From assembly GCA_964614375.1 (NCBI GenBank), contig CAZTLI010000135.1:1-11902 (forward strand): a stretch of DNA of 11,902 nt, given 5' to 3'. Shown piece by piece: positions 5,926-11,902 of this stretch. Under the pieces are notes generated by a model. That model was not told where the DNA came from and did not search any database. It saw only the letters and a list, made by a program, of their open reading frames with translations. The DNA is from CAZTLI01 sp964614375. GTDB lineage: Bacteria; Chloroflexota; Anaerolineae; Aggregatilineales; Phototrophicaceae. Each line of letters starts with the position of its first letter. Position 1 is the stretch's first letter. Both the position numbers and the translations under genes were made by a program.

Positions 5926-6948
5926 TTAGGAGGGCTTTTTGCGCGCCGAACCGACAACGGCATTTCCGGCGGCGATGCCGGATAAGACCGCGCCCTCTAC
6001 GCCTTGCCCACCGAAGGCATCGCCCGCGAATAACAAGGGTGGCGACACTTCAGCGCGGAAATAGCGCTCAGGATAGAGCGTTTGGGGGAGGGCATAACTC
6101 CAACGCCGCAGTTGTGCCTCCAGAATTTGTGTGCCCGGCGTGAGATAGGTAAACAGGTTGGCTTCCATGTGACGGAGGATACGTTCATCATCTTCATCCC
6201 AGCGTTGGATGGCATATTCGGGACTGGTTTGAACGGTCAGTGTATGCGTTCGCGAGATGCCCTTACGCTGATTATCGGCAATCCAGCGAATCGCAGAAAA
6301 TGGACGATGCAACACACCGGGATTAGGCAGTTGAATTTCGCCATCAATCCGAAATGCCGCCGCTAAGGAAGGTGAATAGACAATGCGCTCTAGTACAGCC
6401 CGATCGGAGCGAGACAGGGGGTCTACACCAGAATCGAGTATGACAGTCGCATAAGGTACGGGCAAAGCGAATACCAAAATCCGCGCGGCATGGACGCTGC
6501 CATAATCATCTTGTGCAAGCCATTCATTCGCATCCGCAACGACCGATACGACATGAATATTGAGACGCACATCGTGTAAGTCTTGCGCGAGATAGTCGGC
6601 AAGATTCTGCATCCCCCCCCGAACCGCAAAATGCGATTGACGGGTGGGGGAACCCTGGCGCAGACTACCGCTGCTCCATTCCTCATCAGACCATGTATAC
6701 ACCAAATCGGCCTGAATCCATCGCTCAACCCACTGTTGAAACTCCATTGTTTCAGCGGTGAAATACTGCGCGCCAAGATCAGCGACACCATCGGTCAGGA
6801 TACAGGTTGCCAAACGACCACCCACAAATGGCTCTTTGTCCAATACCGTGACTGTCGCCCCCTGGTTTTGCAGGACCCGGGCTGCGACTAAACCGGTTAA
6901 ACCCGCGCCAATGATGAGTACATCACTTGTCTTGTATTCATCGTTCAT
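5926..6948 (-). CDS. Renalase-like FAD-dependent oxidoreductase (amine-oxidase fold)
   Basis: This 340-residue flavoprotein has an N-terminal dinucleotide-binding fold, VLIIGAGLTGL (10-20), with acidic Asp37 ending the second strand (TVLDKE) and GGR at 43-45. DLGAQYFT at 57-64 is close to the renalase-type signature, and the closing flavin motif is LLFAGDAFGGQGVEGAVLSG. Characterised renalases oxidise misreduced isomers of NAD(P)H back to NAD(P)+; other relatives are amine or carotenoid oxidases, so the substrate is uncertain. No export signal is visible, so it should be cytoplasmic. A weak GAG-type Shine-Dalgarno sequence lies 6 bases before the ATG. A run of eight G in the coding strand (plus 6613-6620, codons 110-112) keeps the frame but is slippage-prone. 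HtrA follows in the same direction. Family assignment is firm; the specific activity is not. Confidence 0.85.
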   Translation of the reverse strand: MNDEYKTSDVLIIGAGLTGLVAARVLQNQGATVTVLDKEPFVGGRLATCILTDGVADLGAQYFTAETMEFQQWVERWIQADLVYTWSDEEWSSGSLRQGSPTRQSHFAVRGGMQNLADYLAQDLHDVRLNIHVVSVVADANEWLAQDDYGSVHAARILVFALPVPYATVILDSGVDPLSRSDRAVLERIVYSPSLAAAFRIDGEIQLPNPGVLHRPFSAIRWIADNQRKGISRTHTLTVQTSPEYAIQRWDEDDERILRHMEANLFTYLTPGTQILEAQLRRWSYALPQTLYPERYFRAEVSPPLLFAGDAFGGQGVEGAVLSGIAAGNAVVGSARKKPS

Positions 6949-7014
6949 GATTTTCTCGTTCTGGTCTAGGACATCTCAGGGTAAGTTTAACACAAATGCC
7001 GATTTTTTAAGATG

Positions 7015-7028
7015 TCTATGCCCATAGA
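7015..7028. promoter_or_regulatory. Palindrome in the divergent region before the membrane protein gene
   Basis: TCTATG and CATAGA are perfect arms around CC, between the divergent FAD oxidoreductase and membrane protein genes. A second, wider inverted repeat pairs GACATCT (6970-6976) with AGATGTC (7010-7016). Either could bind a regulator; neither is followed by a T-run. Confidence 0.25.
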
Positions 7029-7062
7029 GGAGGCGCGAACACACACAAAGTAATGACCGCAC

Positions 7063-7095
7063 TTGAAATGCCACCTGTAACTTTTGTAGTAAAAT
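7063..7095 (+). promoter_or_regulatory. Possible weak promoter of the membrane protein gene
   Basis: TTGAAA (7063-7068) is followed 21 bases later by TAAAAT (7090-7095), which is too wide for a standard promoter, or 18 bases later by the poorer TAGTAA (7087-7092). The gene starts at 7136. Low certainty. Confidence 0.25.
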
Positions 7096-7135
7096 AGATG
7101 CGTAAGGATGCGTCGCTAGTTTGGGAGCGCAATGA

Positions 7136-8215
7136 ATGAATCGGGAAGAAGCCATTGAGTTTGTCCGACAGAGTTTAGCGCGTAATCGTCCACCGGGTGA
7201 AATTATCGCCGTCTTGCAACGTGAAATGGGAATGGATGAAACGCGGGCGAAACGTGCCATCGCCTATGTCCGCAAAAATCATCAGAATGCCGCTCCTACA
7301 ACCACGAACCCGCTCTCCCCGCCTGCTGCCGCGCCCATACCCAGCCGCGAGGCGCATGATGAACTGGTGCAGTATGTCATCAGCAAAATGGGGCGCGGAC
7401 TCAATATCAACGACATCATCTTGCATGTGGTCGAAAATTCCAAAATGGATTGGCCCCAGGCCCAGCGTTTTGTCGCGCGCATATCGCGTGAACATAAAGA
7501 CCGTATTGAAGCCAAACAAGCGCCGGTGATGCTGCCGTTATCTGTCGGCGCGGTGATAGCCGGCATCGCGATGATGGTGTTCTCAGTGGTATTGGTGGGG
7601 ATTATCCTCAGCGGTCAATATGAAATCAGACGCGGTAGAGACCTGGGTGGATTTGTCGTTGTCCCTGTCGTTTTTCTGACCGGCCTGGGGTTGATGGTCG
7701 GCGGCGCGCGCGCGGTGAACAGCCAGTTGCGTGTGACAGGTATATCCAGCGGCTTCTATAGCCAGGTGCAGGCGGCAATCAATTTTATGTATCGCATTCG
7801 CTGGATTGCGGCAGGTAGCGGGGTGATTGTGTTTGGCGTCATTTTCTTTTTCGCCAACATTTACACCCCACCGATTTATCCAACCGGACTGGAGCTTGCG
7901 GAACAGGTCATTACGGCGATGAACAGCGGTGACCGCAATTTTATCTTCAACAGCTATGGTGAGACGGATGTTTGTGGGATTGGGCGGCAGAATTACAATC
8001 CGACGCAAGAATTTGATAGCGTTGTGGCGGAACTGGGCGGTGAAACGCTCATCATTCAACGTATGTGGGTAGTCGATACCGAATATGACAATCGCTATCA
8101 AGAGAATGTCGTCATTGATGTGACCGATACCGCTTCGGGAATTGCGGCGGTGATTATCGAGACGGATAGCTGTGTGACAGGCCGGTGTGTGTGCAGTATT
8201 CGATTGGGACGATAA
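7136..8215 (+). CDS. Membrane protein with duplicated N-terminal helical repeat, three membrane segments and a Cys-containing C-terminal domain; unknown function
   Basis: I do not recognise this 359-residue protein. Residues 3-49 and 71-120 are two copies of one helical unit of about 45-50 residues: REEAIEFVRQSL..EIIAVL..M.MDETRAKRAIAYVRKNH versus HDELVQYVISKM..DIILHV..KMDWPQAQRFVARISREH. They are joined by a Pro/Ala/Thr-rich linker. Three hydrophobic segments follow at about 131-158, 172-190 and 221-243. The C-terminal domain (245-359) has Cys280, Cys346, Cys351 and Cys353 and begins with a helix EQVITAMNSGD that recalls NTF2-like domains. With three spans, a cytoplasmic N-terminus puts this domain outside, where disulfides would form. 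GGGAG (7122-7126) lies 9 bases before the chosen ATG. It is a single-gene unit, convergent with DnaJ. A signalling or envelope-sensing role is only a guess. Confidence 0.8.
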   Translation: MNREEAIEFVRQSLARNRPPGEIIAVLQREMGMDETRAKRAIAYVRKNHQNAAPTTTNPLSPPAAAPIPSREAHDELVQYVISKMGRGLNINDIILHVVENSKMDWPQAQRFVARISREHKDRIEAKQAPVMLPLSVGAVIAGIAMMVFSVVLVGIILSGQYEIRRGRDLGGFVVVPVVFLTGLGLMVGGARAVNSQLRVTGISSGFYSQVQAAINFMYRIRWIAAGSGVIVFGVIFFFANIYTPPIYPTGLELAEQVITAMNSGDRNFIFNSYGETDVCGIGRQNYNPTQEFDSVVAELGGETLIIQRMWVVDTEYDNRYQENVVIDVTDTASGIAAVIIETDSCVTGRCVCSIRLGR

Positions 8216-8225
8216 AGCGATAACC

Positions 8226-8257
8226 AAAAACGAGGGAAACAATCTCTGCTTCCCTCG
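8226..8257 (-). terminator. Intrinsic terminator of the dnaJ-like gene
   Basis: CGAGGGAA (8231-8238) pairs perfectly with TTCCCTCG (8250-8257) around an 11-base loop. Read on the minus strand the stem is followed by five T (plus 8226-8230), only a few bases past the DnaJ stop at 8264. On the plus strand it lies 15 bases after the membrane protein stop but lacks a T-run, so it serves mainly DnaJ. Confidence 0.75.
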
Positions 8258-8263
8258 CTGCGA

Positions 8264-9154
8264 CTACTCGAATGTGTCGCGCAATGTTTCGACGAGCTTG
8301 CGCTGTTCGGATGTGAGGTGTTCGGGCACGATGATTTGGACACGGGCATACAGATTGCCCTGCTGCCCTTTCTTACGCATAATGGGCATCCCTTTACCAC
8401 TGAGCCGGAACTTGCGCCCGGACTGTGTGCCCGCTGGCATCTTCAAGCGTACCGGACGCTCCATGGTTGGGACTTCGACCTCGCCGCCGAGTATCGCCGT
8501 GAACATATCGACTTCGATGTCGATTTGCAGGTCGTCGCCATCGCGTTGAAATTGACTATCGGGCTGTATCTGGACGATTAACAGCAGATTACCCGAACTG
8601 CCGCCGTTGACACCGGGTTCACCTTCGCCAGATAGTCGCACTTTGGTGCCGTCTGTCGCGCCTCTGGGGATATTGACCTTGAGTTTGCGCCCCTCTTTAG
8701 TGATGATGCGGGTTGTGCCTTCATAGGCTTCGCGCAGCGAGATCGTCACCGGTTGCTCGATGTCTCGCCCGTCCATTCGCATCATGGTCTCGGCACGGCT
8801 ACGCCCGGATGTGCCGCGCCCAAATCCGCCAAAGACCGACTCGAACAAGTCGCCAAATGGCGATTGCGCGATGTCTTCAAAATCAACAGTGGTATAAAAA
8901 CCCTGCCCATTCGGGCCGCCGGCCTGCTGGTACTGCTGGAAATTTTGCCCAAAGCGGTCATATTGCGCCCGCGTGTCGGGATTTTGCAGCACTTCATAGG
9001 CCTCGTTCAATTCTTTGAACTTGGCTTCCGCGCTCGGATCATCCGGGTTGGAGTCGGGATGATATTTTTTGGCGAGTCGGCGATAGGATTTTTTGATGTC
9101 GTCCTGGCTGGCACTGCGATTCACGCCCAGCACATCATAGAAATCTCTTGCCAT
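8264..9154 (-). CDS. Class B (CbpA-like) DnaJ co-chaperone
   Basis: This cytoplasmic J-domain protein stimulates the ATPase of DnaK and delivers unfolded clients. The J domain (residues 4-70) contains the essential HPD at 32-34 within AKKYHPDSNPDD. A Gly/Phe-rich linker (about 79-118) includes QSPFGDLFESVFGGFG. Two C-terminal beta-sandwich substrate domains follow (about 130-285), with GDDLQIDIEVDMFTAILGG and RPVRLKMPAGTQSGRKFRLSGKGMP. No CxxCxGxG zinc-finger repeats are present, so it is class B rather than a full DnaJ. At 296 residues it matches CbpA-type length. dnaK and grpE are not in the window. It appears to be a single-gene transcription unit with a strong promoter at 9207-9236 and its own terminator. 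Its leader has an AGGAG that is 27 bases from the ATG unless a hairpin forms. Confidence 0.94.
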   Translation of the reverse strand: MARDFYDVLGVNRSASQDDIKKSYRRLAKKYHPDSNPDDPSAEAKFKELNEAYEVLQNPDTRAQYDRFGQNFQQYQQAGGPNGQGFYTTVDFEDIAQSPFGDLFESVFGGFGRGTSGRSRAETMMRMDGRDIEQPVTISLREAYEGTTRIITKEGRKLKVNIPRGATDGTKVRLSGEGEPGVNGGSSGNLLLIVQIQPDSQFQRDGDDLQIDIEVDMFTAILGGEVEVPTMERPVRLKMPAGTQSGRKFRLSGKGMPIMRKKGQQGNLYARVQIIVPEHLTSEQRKLVETLRDTFE

Positions 9155-9162
9155 AACATTAT

Positions 9163-9186
9163 ACTGGTAACTTAGACCAGTCTCCT
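9163..9186 (-). promoter_or_regulatory. Leader hairpin abutting the Shine-Dalgarno sequence of the dnaJ-like gene
   Basis: On the minus strand AGGAG (plus 9182-9186) is followed immediately by ACTGGT, a 7-base loop, and ACCAGT (plus 9163-9181). The hairpin ends 8 bases before the ATG at 9154. Linearly the AGGAG is 27 bases from the start, too far; with the hairpin folded the gap is the usual 8. No in-frame start codon lies between the upstream in-frame TGA and this ATG. Confidence 0.4.
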
Positions 9187-9206
9187 GATTTCACACTTCA
9201 TTAATT

Positions 9207-9236
9207 ATTGTACGAATGTCCACCAGCCTATGTCAA
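9207..9236 (-). promoter_or_regulatory. Strong sigma70-type promoter of the dnaJ-like gene
   Basis: TTGACA (plus 9231-9236) and TACAAT (plus 9207-9212) are separated by 18 bases on the minus strand. Transcription would begin near 9200, giving a leader of about 45 bases that contains the hairpin. No CIRCE inverted repeat (TTAGCACTC/GAGTGCTAA) is present, so HrcA control is not indicated. Confidence 0.6.
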
Positions 9237-9312
9237 TTAAACGGCAATATTTCTAAGAGGATGTTTACAGACATTTGATACGGCGTTGATGTCTCCATAC
9301 CATCGCGCGGAC

Positions 9313-10371
9313 TTAGGCATCATCCAGCAGATACTGCGCCAGTAAATGGGTGCTGTGCAGCAAGGCGTCTTTATGCGTGCGTTCGTAGGCATGGGATGAC
9401 GCCACGCCGGGGCCAATCAGCCCAACCCTGGCATCCCCACCCGCGAGCCAATAGGCTGTGCCGTCGGACGAATAATACAGATAAATATCGACCTTGTATT
9501 GTATACCATGTGCTTCGGACAAACGCCGGAGTTTGTTGTTCATGTCGAAGTGGTAGGGGCCGCCGCCATCTTTCACACAGATGCTGACGGAAAATTCGTC
9601 GCCATTTTGCCCATCACCCAACGCGCCCATATCCAGCGTAAGCAGTTCCGCCAGTTCAAAAGGCCAGCCCGATGAGCCGCCATGTCCGACTTCTTCATAA
9701 TTGGCGATGAGAAAAGCCGTGTCCTGCGCGGGTTTTTGTTTGGCTTGTGCGAGGGCGATGATTGCGCCATACATATTCGCGACACAGGCTTTATCGTCCA
9801 GAAATCGCGCTTTGATAAACCCCGTCTCTGTCACTTCGACACGCGGGTCGAGGAAGATAAAATCGCCGACTTCGATTCCCAGGTCGCGGGTTTCTTTGGC
9901 GCTGGTCGTTTTGGCATCGAGCCGCACTTCCATCATGTCGCTGTTGCGCTTCTGTGTGTTGACCTCGCGATTGGTATGTGAACTGGGATTGACCGGAATG
10001 ACTGTGCCGCGATGCAGCCTGCCGTCATGCGTGCGGACGGTGACATTTTCATATTCAATGCCCGACCACGTAATGCTGCCCAATGGCGACATCTTGAGCG
10101 CGCCATTGCTCTTGATGTCTTTGACCATCAGACCGAGCGTGTCAATGTGCGCTGTCACACCGCGCGGGGCACTATTATTCTGCCCTTTCCAGACCAGCAG
10201 CAGCGCGCCTTTGGTGGTGAGGCGAATCTCTAAATCCGGGATATTCAGCGCGGTGAATGCCTGCCGTGTATAGTCGATAGCGTCACGATGATACCCGGTG
10301 GGGCTGTGTGTATTGAGCAAACCTGTGAGGAAGTCAACCTGCTTATCAATATCAAAGGTGAGTTTAGCCAA
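9313..10371 (-). CDS. M42-family metallo-aminopeptidase (deblocking/TET-type)
   Basis: This cytoplasmic dinuclear metallopeptidase of 352 residues removes N-terminal residues from peptides; relatives form large tetrahedral dodecamers. Expected ligands are visible in order: His75 and Asp77 in TAHIDTLG, the bridging Asp in FLDDKA (192/193), general base Glu226 and Glu227 in NYEEVGHGG, Asp247 in LDMGALG, and His327 in SSHAYERTH. The start is a TTG at 10371, supported by GGGAG 8 bases upstream and by the N-terminus beginning just before the usual first helix; there is no ATG nearby. The gene lies 41 bases after the DUF3095 gene on the same strand, so the two may be co-transcribed. No clear terminator separates it from the dnaJ-like gene, which has its own promoter. 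Confidence 0.93.
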   Translation of the reverse strand: MAKLTFDIDKQVDFLTGLLNTHSPTGYHRDAIDYTRQAFTALNIPDLEIRLTTKGALLLVWKGQNNSAPRGVTAHIDTLGLMVKDIKSNGALKMSPLGSITWSGIEYENVTVRTHDGRLHRGTVIPVNPSSHTNREVNTQKRNSDMMEVRLDAKTTSAKETRDLGIEVGDFIFLDPRVEVTETGFIKARFLDDKACVANMYGAIIALAQAKQKPAQDTAFLIANYEEVGHGGSSGWPFELAELLTLDMGALGDGQNGDEFSVSICVKDGGGPYHFDMNNKLRRLSEAHGIQYKVDIYLYYSSDGTAYWLAGGDARVGLIGPGVASSHAYERTHKDALLHSTHLLAQYLLDDA

Positions 10372-10412
10372 GTCACGTTCTCCCGCTGATCGTGTATCCA
10401 GCGGGCATAATA

Positions 10413-11597
10413 CTACGAGACAGGCGTTTCCTGCAAAGATTGCTGCTTGTCGCGCGTCAGTTGACGTTTCATTTCTTGCGCGGCCAGCGCATATCCCCCA
10501 TCCGACCCATCGACAAAGTGCGTCTGCCGACCAAAACGGTCAAACACGATGCACGTCATCAACGTATGCGTCGATTGATGAATGCCATAGACCAGTAATC
10601 CCTGCTGATGCAGACCTTCAAGAAAATTGCGGAGTTCGGCCCGTTGTTCGGCATCGCCAGAGATAATCATCCGTAGTGTGTCATCAAATTTTTCGTTATC
10701 CACCGAACCCAGCACATGATGCGGATAACGCCCCCAGTTCTGATAATTGAAGCGGATGAACAGCGACCCGATGAATGACTTCGCCGCAAGTTTGAGCAGC
10801 GTTTTCAACCCGATGTTGCGATGACGAATCCGGGCTTCGGTGGTGAAGGCGCGGGGATGTAATGCCAGATTCAGATGATGCAGTGTGATGGGGTGGCGGT
10901 CATGACTATCACCATACAGTTCGTGAATCATTTCCAGTGTCTGGCGATAGATGTCGTTATTCTGGGCATCAGTGGCGCCCGTCGCCATAATGATGAGACT
11001 CAACACCTCATCGTTCTTGCCGGGGATGGCATTCCATCGGCATTCAAAGCCGGTGTAGTCGGCCTCCGCCTCGCCATCATTCGAGACTAAATACCTGGCG
11101 CTGTGTTCCGGCGCTTTAATCAACCGGTCTGCGTGGGCTAAACCGCCGCCCGTGAATATCGCCTGCTGAAAATCGTCCGACATCTTGAGCTTCGTCACTT
11201 TGACCGCATACCCATCCGCCAGCACATCGGTTACAGGCACAATGCCCACACGCAGTTGCAGGTTGAATTGTTCCTGTGCCATTGTTTGTGTCGCCCGCAA
11301 GGCGCTGGCAGTCGCTTTGACTGCGGATGGTGGCACGAGGATCGTCGCGCCGTCGCCACCGAACACAAACGGCAGTTCGATGTTCGGGACAGCGTTCAAT
11401 AGGGCAGTGATAGACGCCGCCGCGATGCCATTGACATCCTTATAACGCCCGTTCTTGATGGCTGCTGTAGACCCGCGCACATCCGTAATGGCGATATGCC
11501 AGTCGGATGGAATATCCCTGTAATGGGCTGGATTGGTCACTTCCAGAATGTTGTCGATGGAATTCAGATTTTGATAAAACTTGCGGTCATCTTTCAT
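10413..11597 (-). CDS. DUF3095 protein with a class III nucleotidyl cyclase-like N-terminal domain
   Basis: This 394-residue protein belongs to DUF3095, recognised from PxDWxxxxxDVRGSTxAI, GRYKDVNxxxAA, PFVFGGDGA, GGGLAHADRLIK and the C-terminal FVDGSDGGYALAA. The N-terminal half follows the class III adenylate/guanylate cyclase plan. A metal-binding-type Asp39 in TDVRGST is followed 43 residues later by Asp82 in FGGDGA, then LRVGIVPV (115-122) in place of the cyclase RIGIHxG strand, then a GGGLAHADRL helix (150-159) in place of GxxVNxAxRL. Arg158 is kept, but the Asn expected at 154 is Ala. Actual cyclase activity is therefore unproven. I chose the ATG at 11597 because a strong promoter lies directly upstream, inside the longer GTG-started frame (11690). 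No signal peptide or membrane segment is seen. The M42 peptidase gene follows. Confidence 0.87.
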   Translation of the reverse strand: MKDDRKFYQNLNSIDNILEVTNPAHYRDIPSDWHIAITDVRGSTAAIKNGRYKDVNGIAAASITALLNAVPNIELPFVFGGDGATILVPPSAVKATASALRATQTMAQEQFNLQLRVGIVPVTDVLADGYAVKVTKLKMSDDFQQAIFTGGGLAHADRLIKAPEHSARYLVSNDGEAEADYTGFECRWNAIPGKNDEVLSLIIMATGATDAQNNDIYRQTLEMIHELYGDSHDRHPITLHHLNLALHPRAFTTEARIRHRNIGLKTLLKLAAKSFIGSLFIRFNYQNWGRYPHHVLGSVDNEKFDDTLRMIISGDAEQRAELRNFLEGLHQQGLLVYGIHQSTHTLMTCIVFDRFGRQTHFVDGSDGGYALAAQEMKRQLTRDKQQSLQETPVS

Positions 11598-11625
11598 GGG
11601 GTTTTCATCGCCAAACCGACTATGT

Positions 11626-11654
11626 TGTATAAGAGATAACGTGTTTTTTGTCAA
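11626..11654 (-). promoter_or_regulatory. Strong sigma70-type promoter of the DUF3095 gene
   Basis: On the minus strand TTGACA (plus 11649-11654) and TATACA (plus 11626-11631) are exactly 17 bases apart. Transcription would begin near 11619, about 20 bases before the ATG at 11597. Its position just after the stop of the FG-GAP gene suggests that DUF3095 and the M42 peptidase form their own unit. Confidence 0.6.
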
Positions 11655-11668
11655 ATTAGATGTGTTGC

Positions 11669-11902
11669 TTACGAATTGGATGGTAACCACACATGCAGAC
11701 GATTATCGCTCGTGCCAGCAGCGAGTCCCAATCGACCATCCGCCAGTGTGACAGCAGCTAGATTGCTCGATAGTGTGCCGTTTAATGGCAGTGTCCACAC
11801 CACCTGGGCGCCATTTGCTGTATGCTGAATGCCGGATAGTGAATCGCGCTGTTGGTTTGGTAACACAATTTCGAGTTGACCATCGCCATTGAAATCACCC
11901 GC
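11669..11902 (-). CDS. C-terminal end of an FG-GAP/VCBS repeat protein; cut by window end
   Basis: The last 77 residues of a longer protein run from the window edge to a TAA at 11669. The visible part opens with GDFNGDGQLEIVLPNQQ, a calcium-binding-type FG-GAP repeat (Asp-x-Asn-x-Asp-Gly). A beta-rich stretch follows, with NGAQVVWTLPL and LAAVTLADGRLGLAAGTSDNRLHVW, consistent with further blades of a beta-propeller. Such proteins are normally exported and act in surface adhesion or ligand display; the signal peptide would lie outside the window. The frame is continuous to the edge, so the GTG near 11866 is internal, not a start. The DUF3095 promoter begins 15 bases after its stop. No terminator hairpin is evident. 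Confidence 0.7.
   Translation of the reverse strand, partial: AGDFNGDGQLEIVLPNQQRDSLSGIQHTANGAQVVWTLPLNGTLSSNLAAVTLADGRLGLAAGTSDNRLHVWLPSNS

Noticed and set aside
7583..8242. Open frame of 219 codons on the minus strand opposite the membrane protein
   Set aside because: The plus-strand gene has a Shine-Dalgarno sequence, clear membrane segments and an internal repeat; the antisense product has no recognisable pattern.
9158..9163. Perfect TATAAT on the minus strand just before the dnaJ ATG
   Set aside because: No acceptable -35 lies 16-18 bases upstream, and the transcript would start at or after the ATG; the promoter at 9207-9236 is far better placed.
9155..9312. CIRCE element or heat-shock operator before the dnaJ-like gene
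   Set aside because: I looked for TTAGCACTC/GAGTGCTAA arms and found none; only a sigma70-like promoter and the leader hairpin are visible.
11598..11690. GTG-started N-terminal extension of the DUF3095 protein
   Set aside because: It would overlap the FG-GAP gene end and contains a strong TTGACA-N17-TATACA promoter; the family's conserved start follows the ATG at 11597.

Overview
The window looks like ordinary chromosomal DNA of a free-living bacterium, most likely a member of the Chloroflexota (Anaerolineae-type). This is an inference from gene style: a Hanks-type Ser/Thr kinase, a lipoprotein HtrA protease, a stand-alone class B DnaJ, a DUF3095 protein and an FG-GAP protein, with moderate GC. 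No marker gene proves it. Coding density is high and no gene-free stretch exceeds 300 bases. I see no transposase, integrase, CRISPR array, tRNA or rRNA.

Layout. (1) 1-812, minus: N-terminal 270 residues of a Ser/Thr kinase, cut by the window edge, with a good divergent promoter. (2) 1021-3501, plus: a compact cluster holding a split glutamine-dependent NAD+ synthetase. A glutaminase (nitrilase-fold) gene and a separate nadE flank two small tandem paralogues that look like stand-alone NTF2-like domains. (3) 3598-4582, plus: a VOC / ribbon-helix-helix / VOC cassette preceded by two operator-like dyads. (4) 4645-6948, minus: a renalase-like FAD oxidoreductase followed by a lipid-anchored HtrA-type protease. 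A hairpin terminator lies between this pair and the convergent VOC cassette. (5) 7136-8215, plus: a membrane protein with a duplicated helical cytoplasmic repeat, three membrane segments and a Cys-containing outer domain. (6) 8264-9154, minus: class B DnaJ with a strong sigma70-like promoter, an unusual leader hairpin next to its Shine-Dalgarno sequence, and a clear terminator. (7) 9313-11902, minus: M42 metallo-aminopeptidase (TTG start), a DUF3095 protein that I read as a diverged class III nucleotidyl cyclase with its own strong promoter, and the C-terminal end of an FG-GAP repeat protein.

Themes. Protein quality control (HtrA, DnaJ, M42 peptidase) and NAD metabolism (split NAD synthetase, renalase-like oxidoreductase) recur, but the genes sit in separate transcription units, so a joint pathway is not shown. 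The best candidates for undescribed biology are the pair of NTF2-like proteins inside the split NAD synthetase cluster, the cyclase-like reading of DUF3095, the duplicated-repeat membrane protein, and the VOC-RHH-VOC cassette with its dyads.
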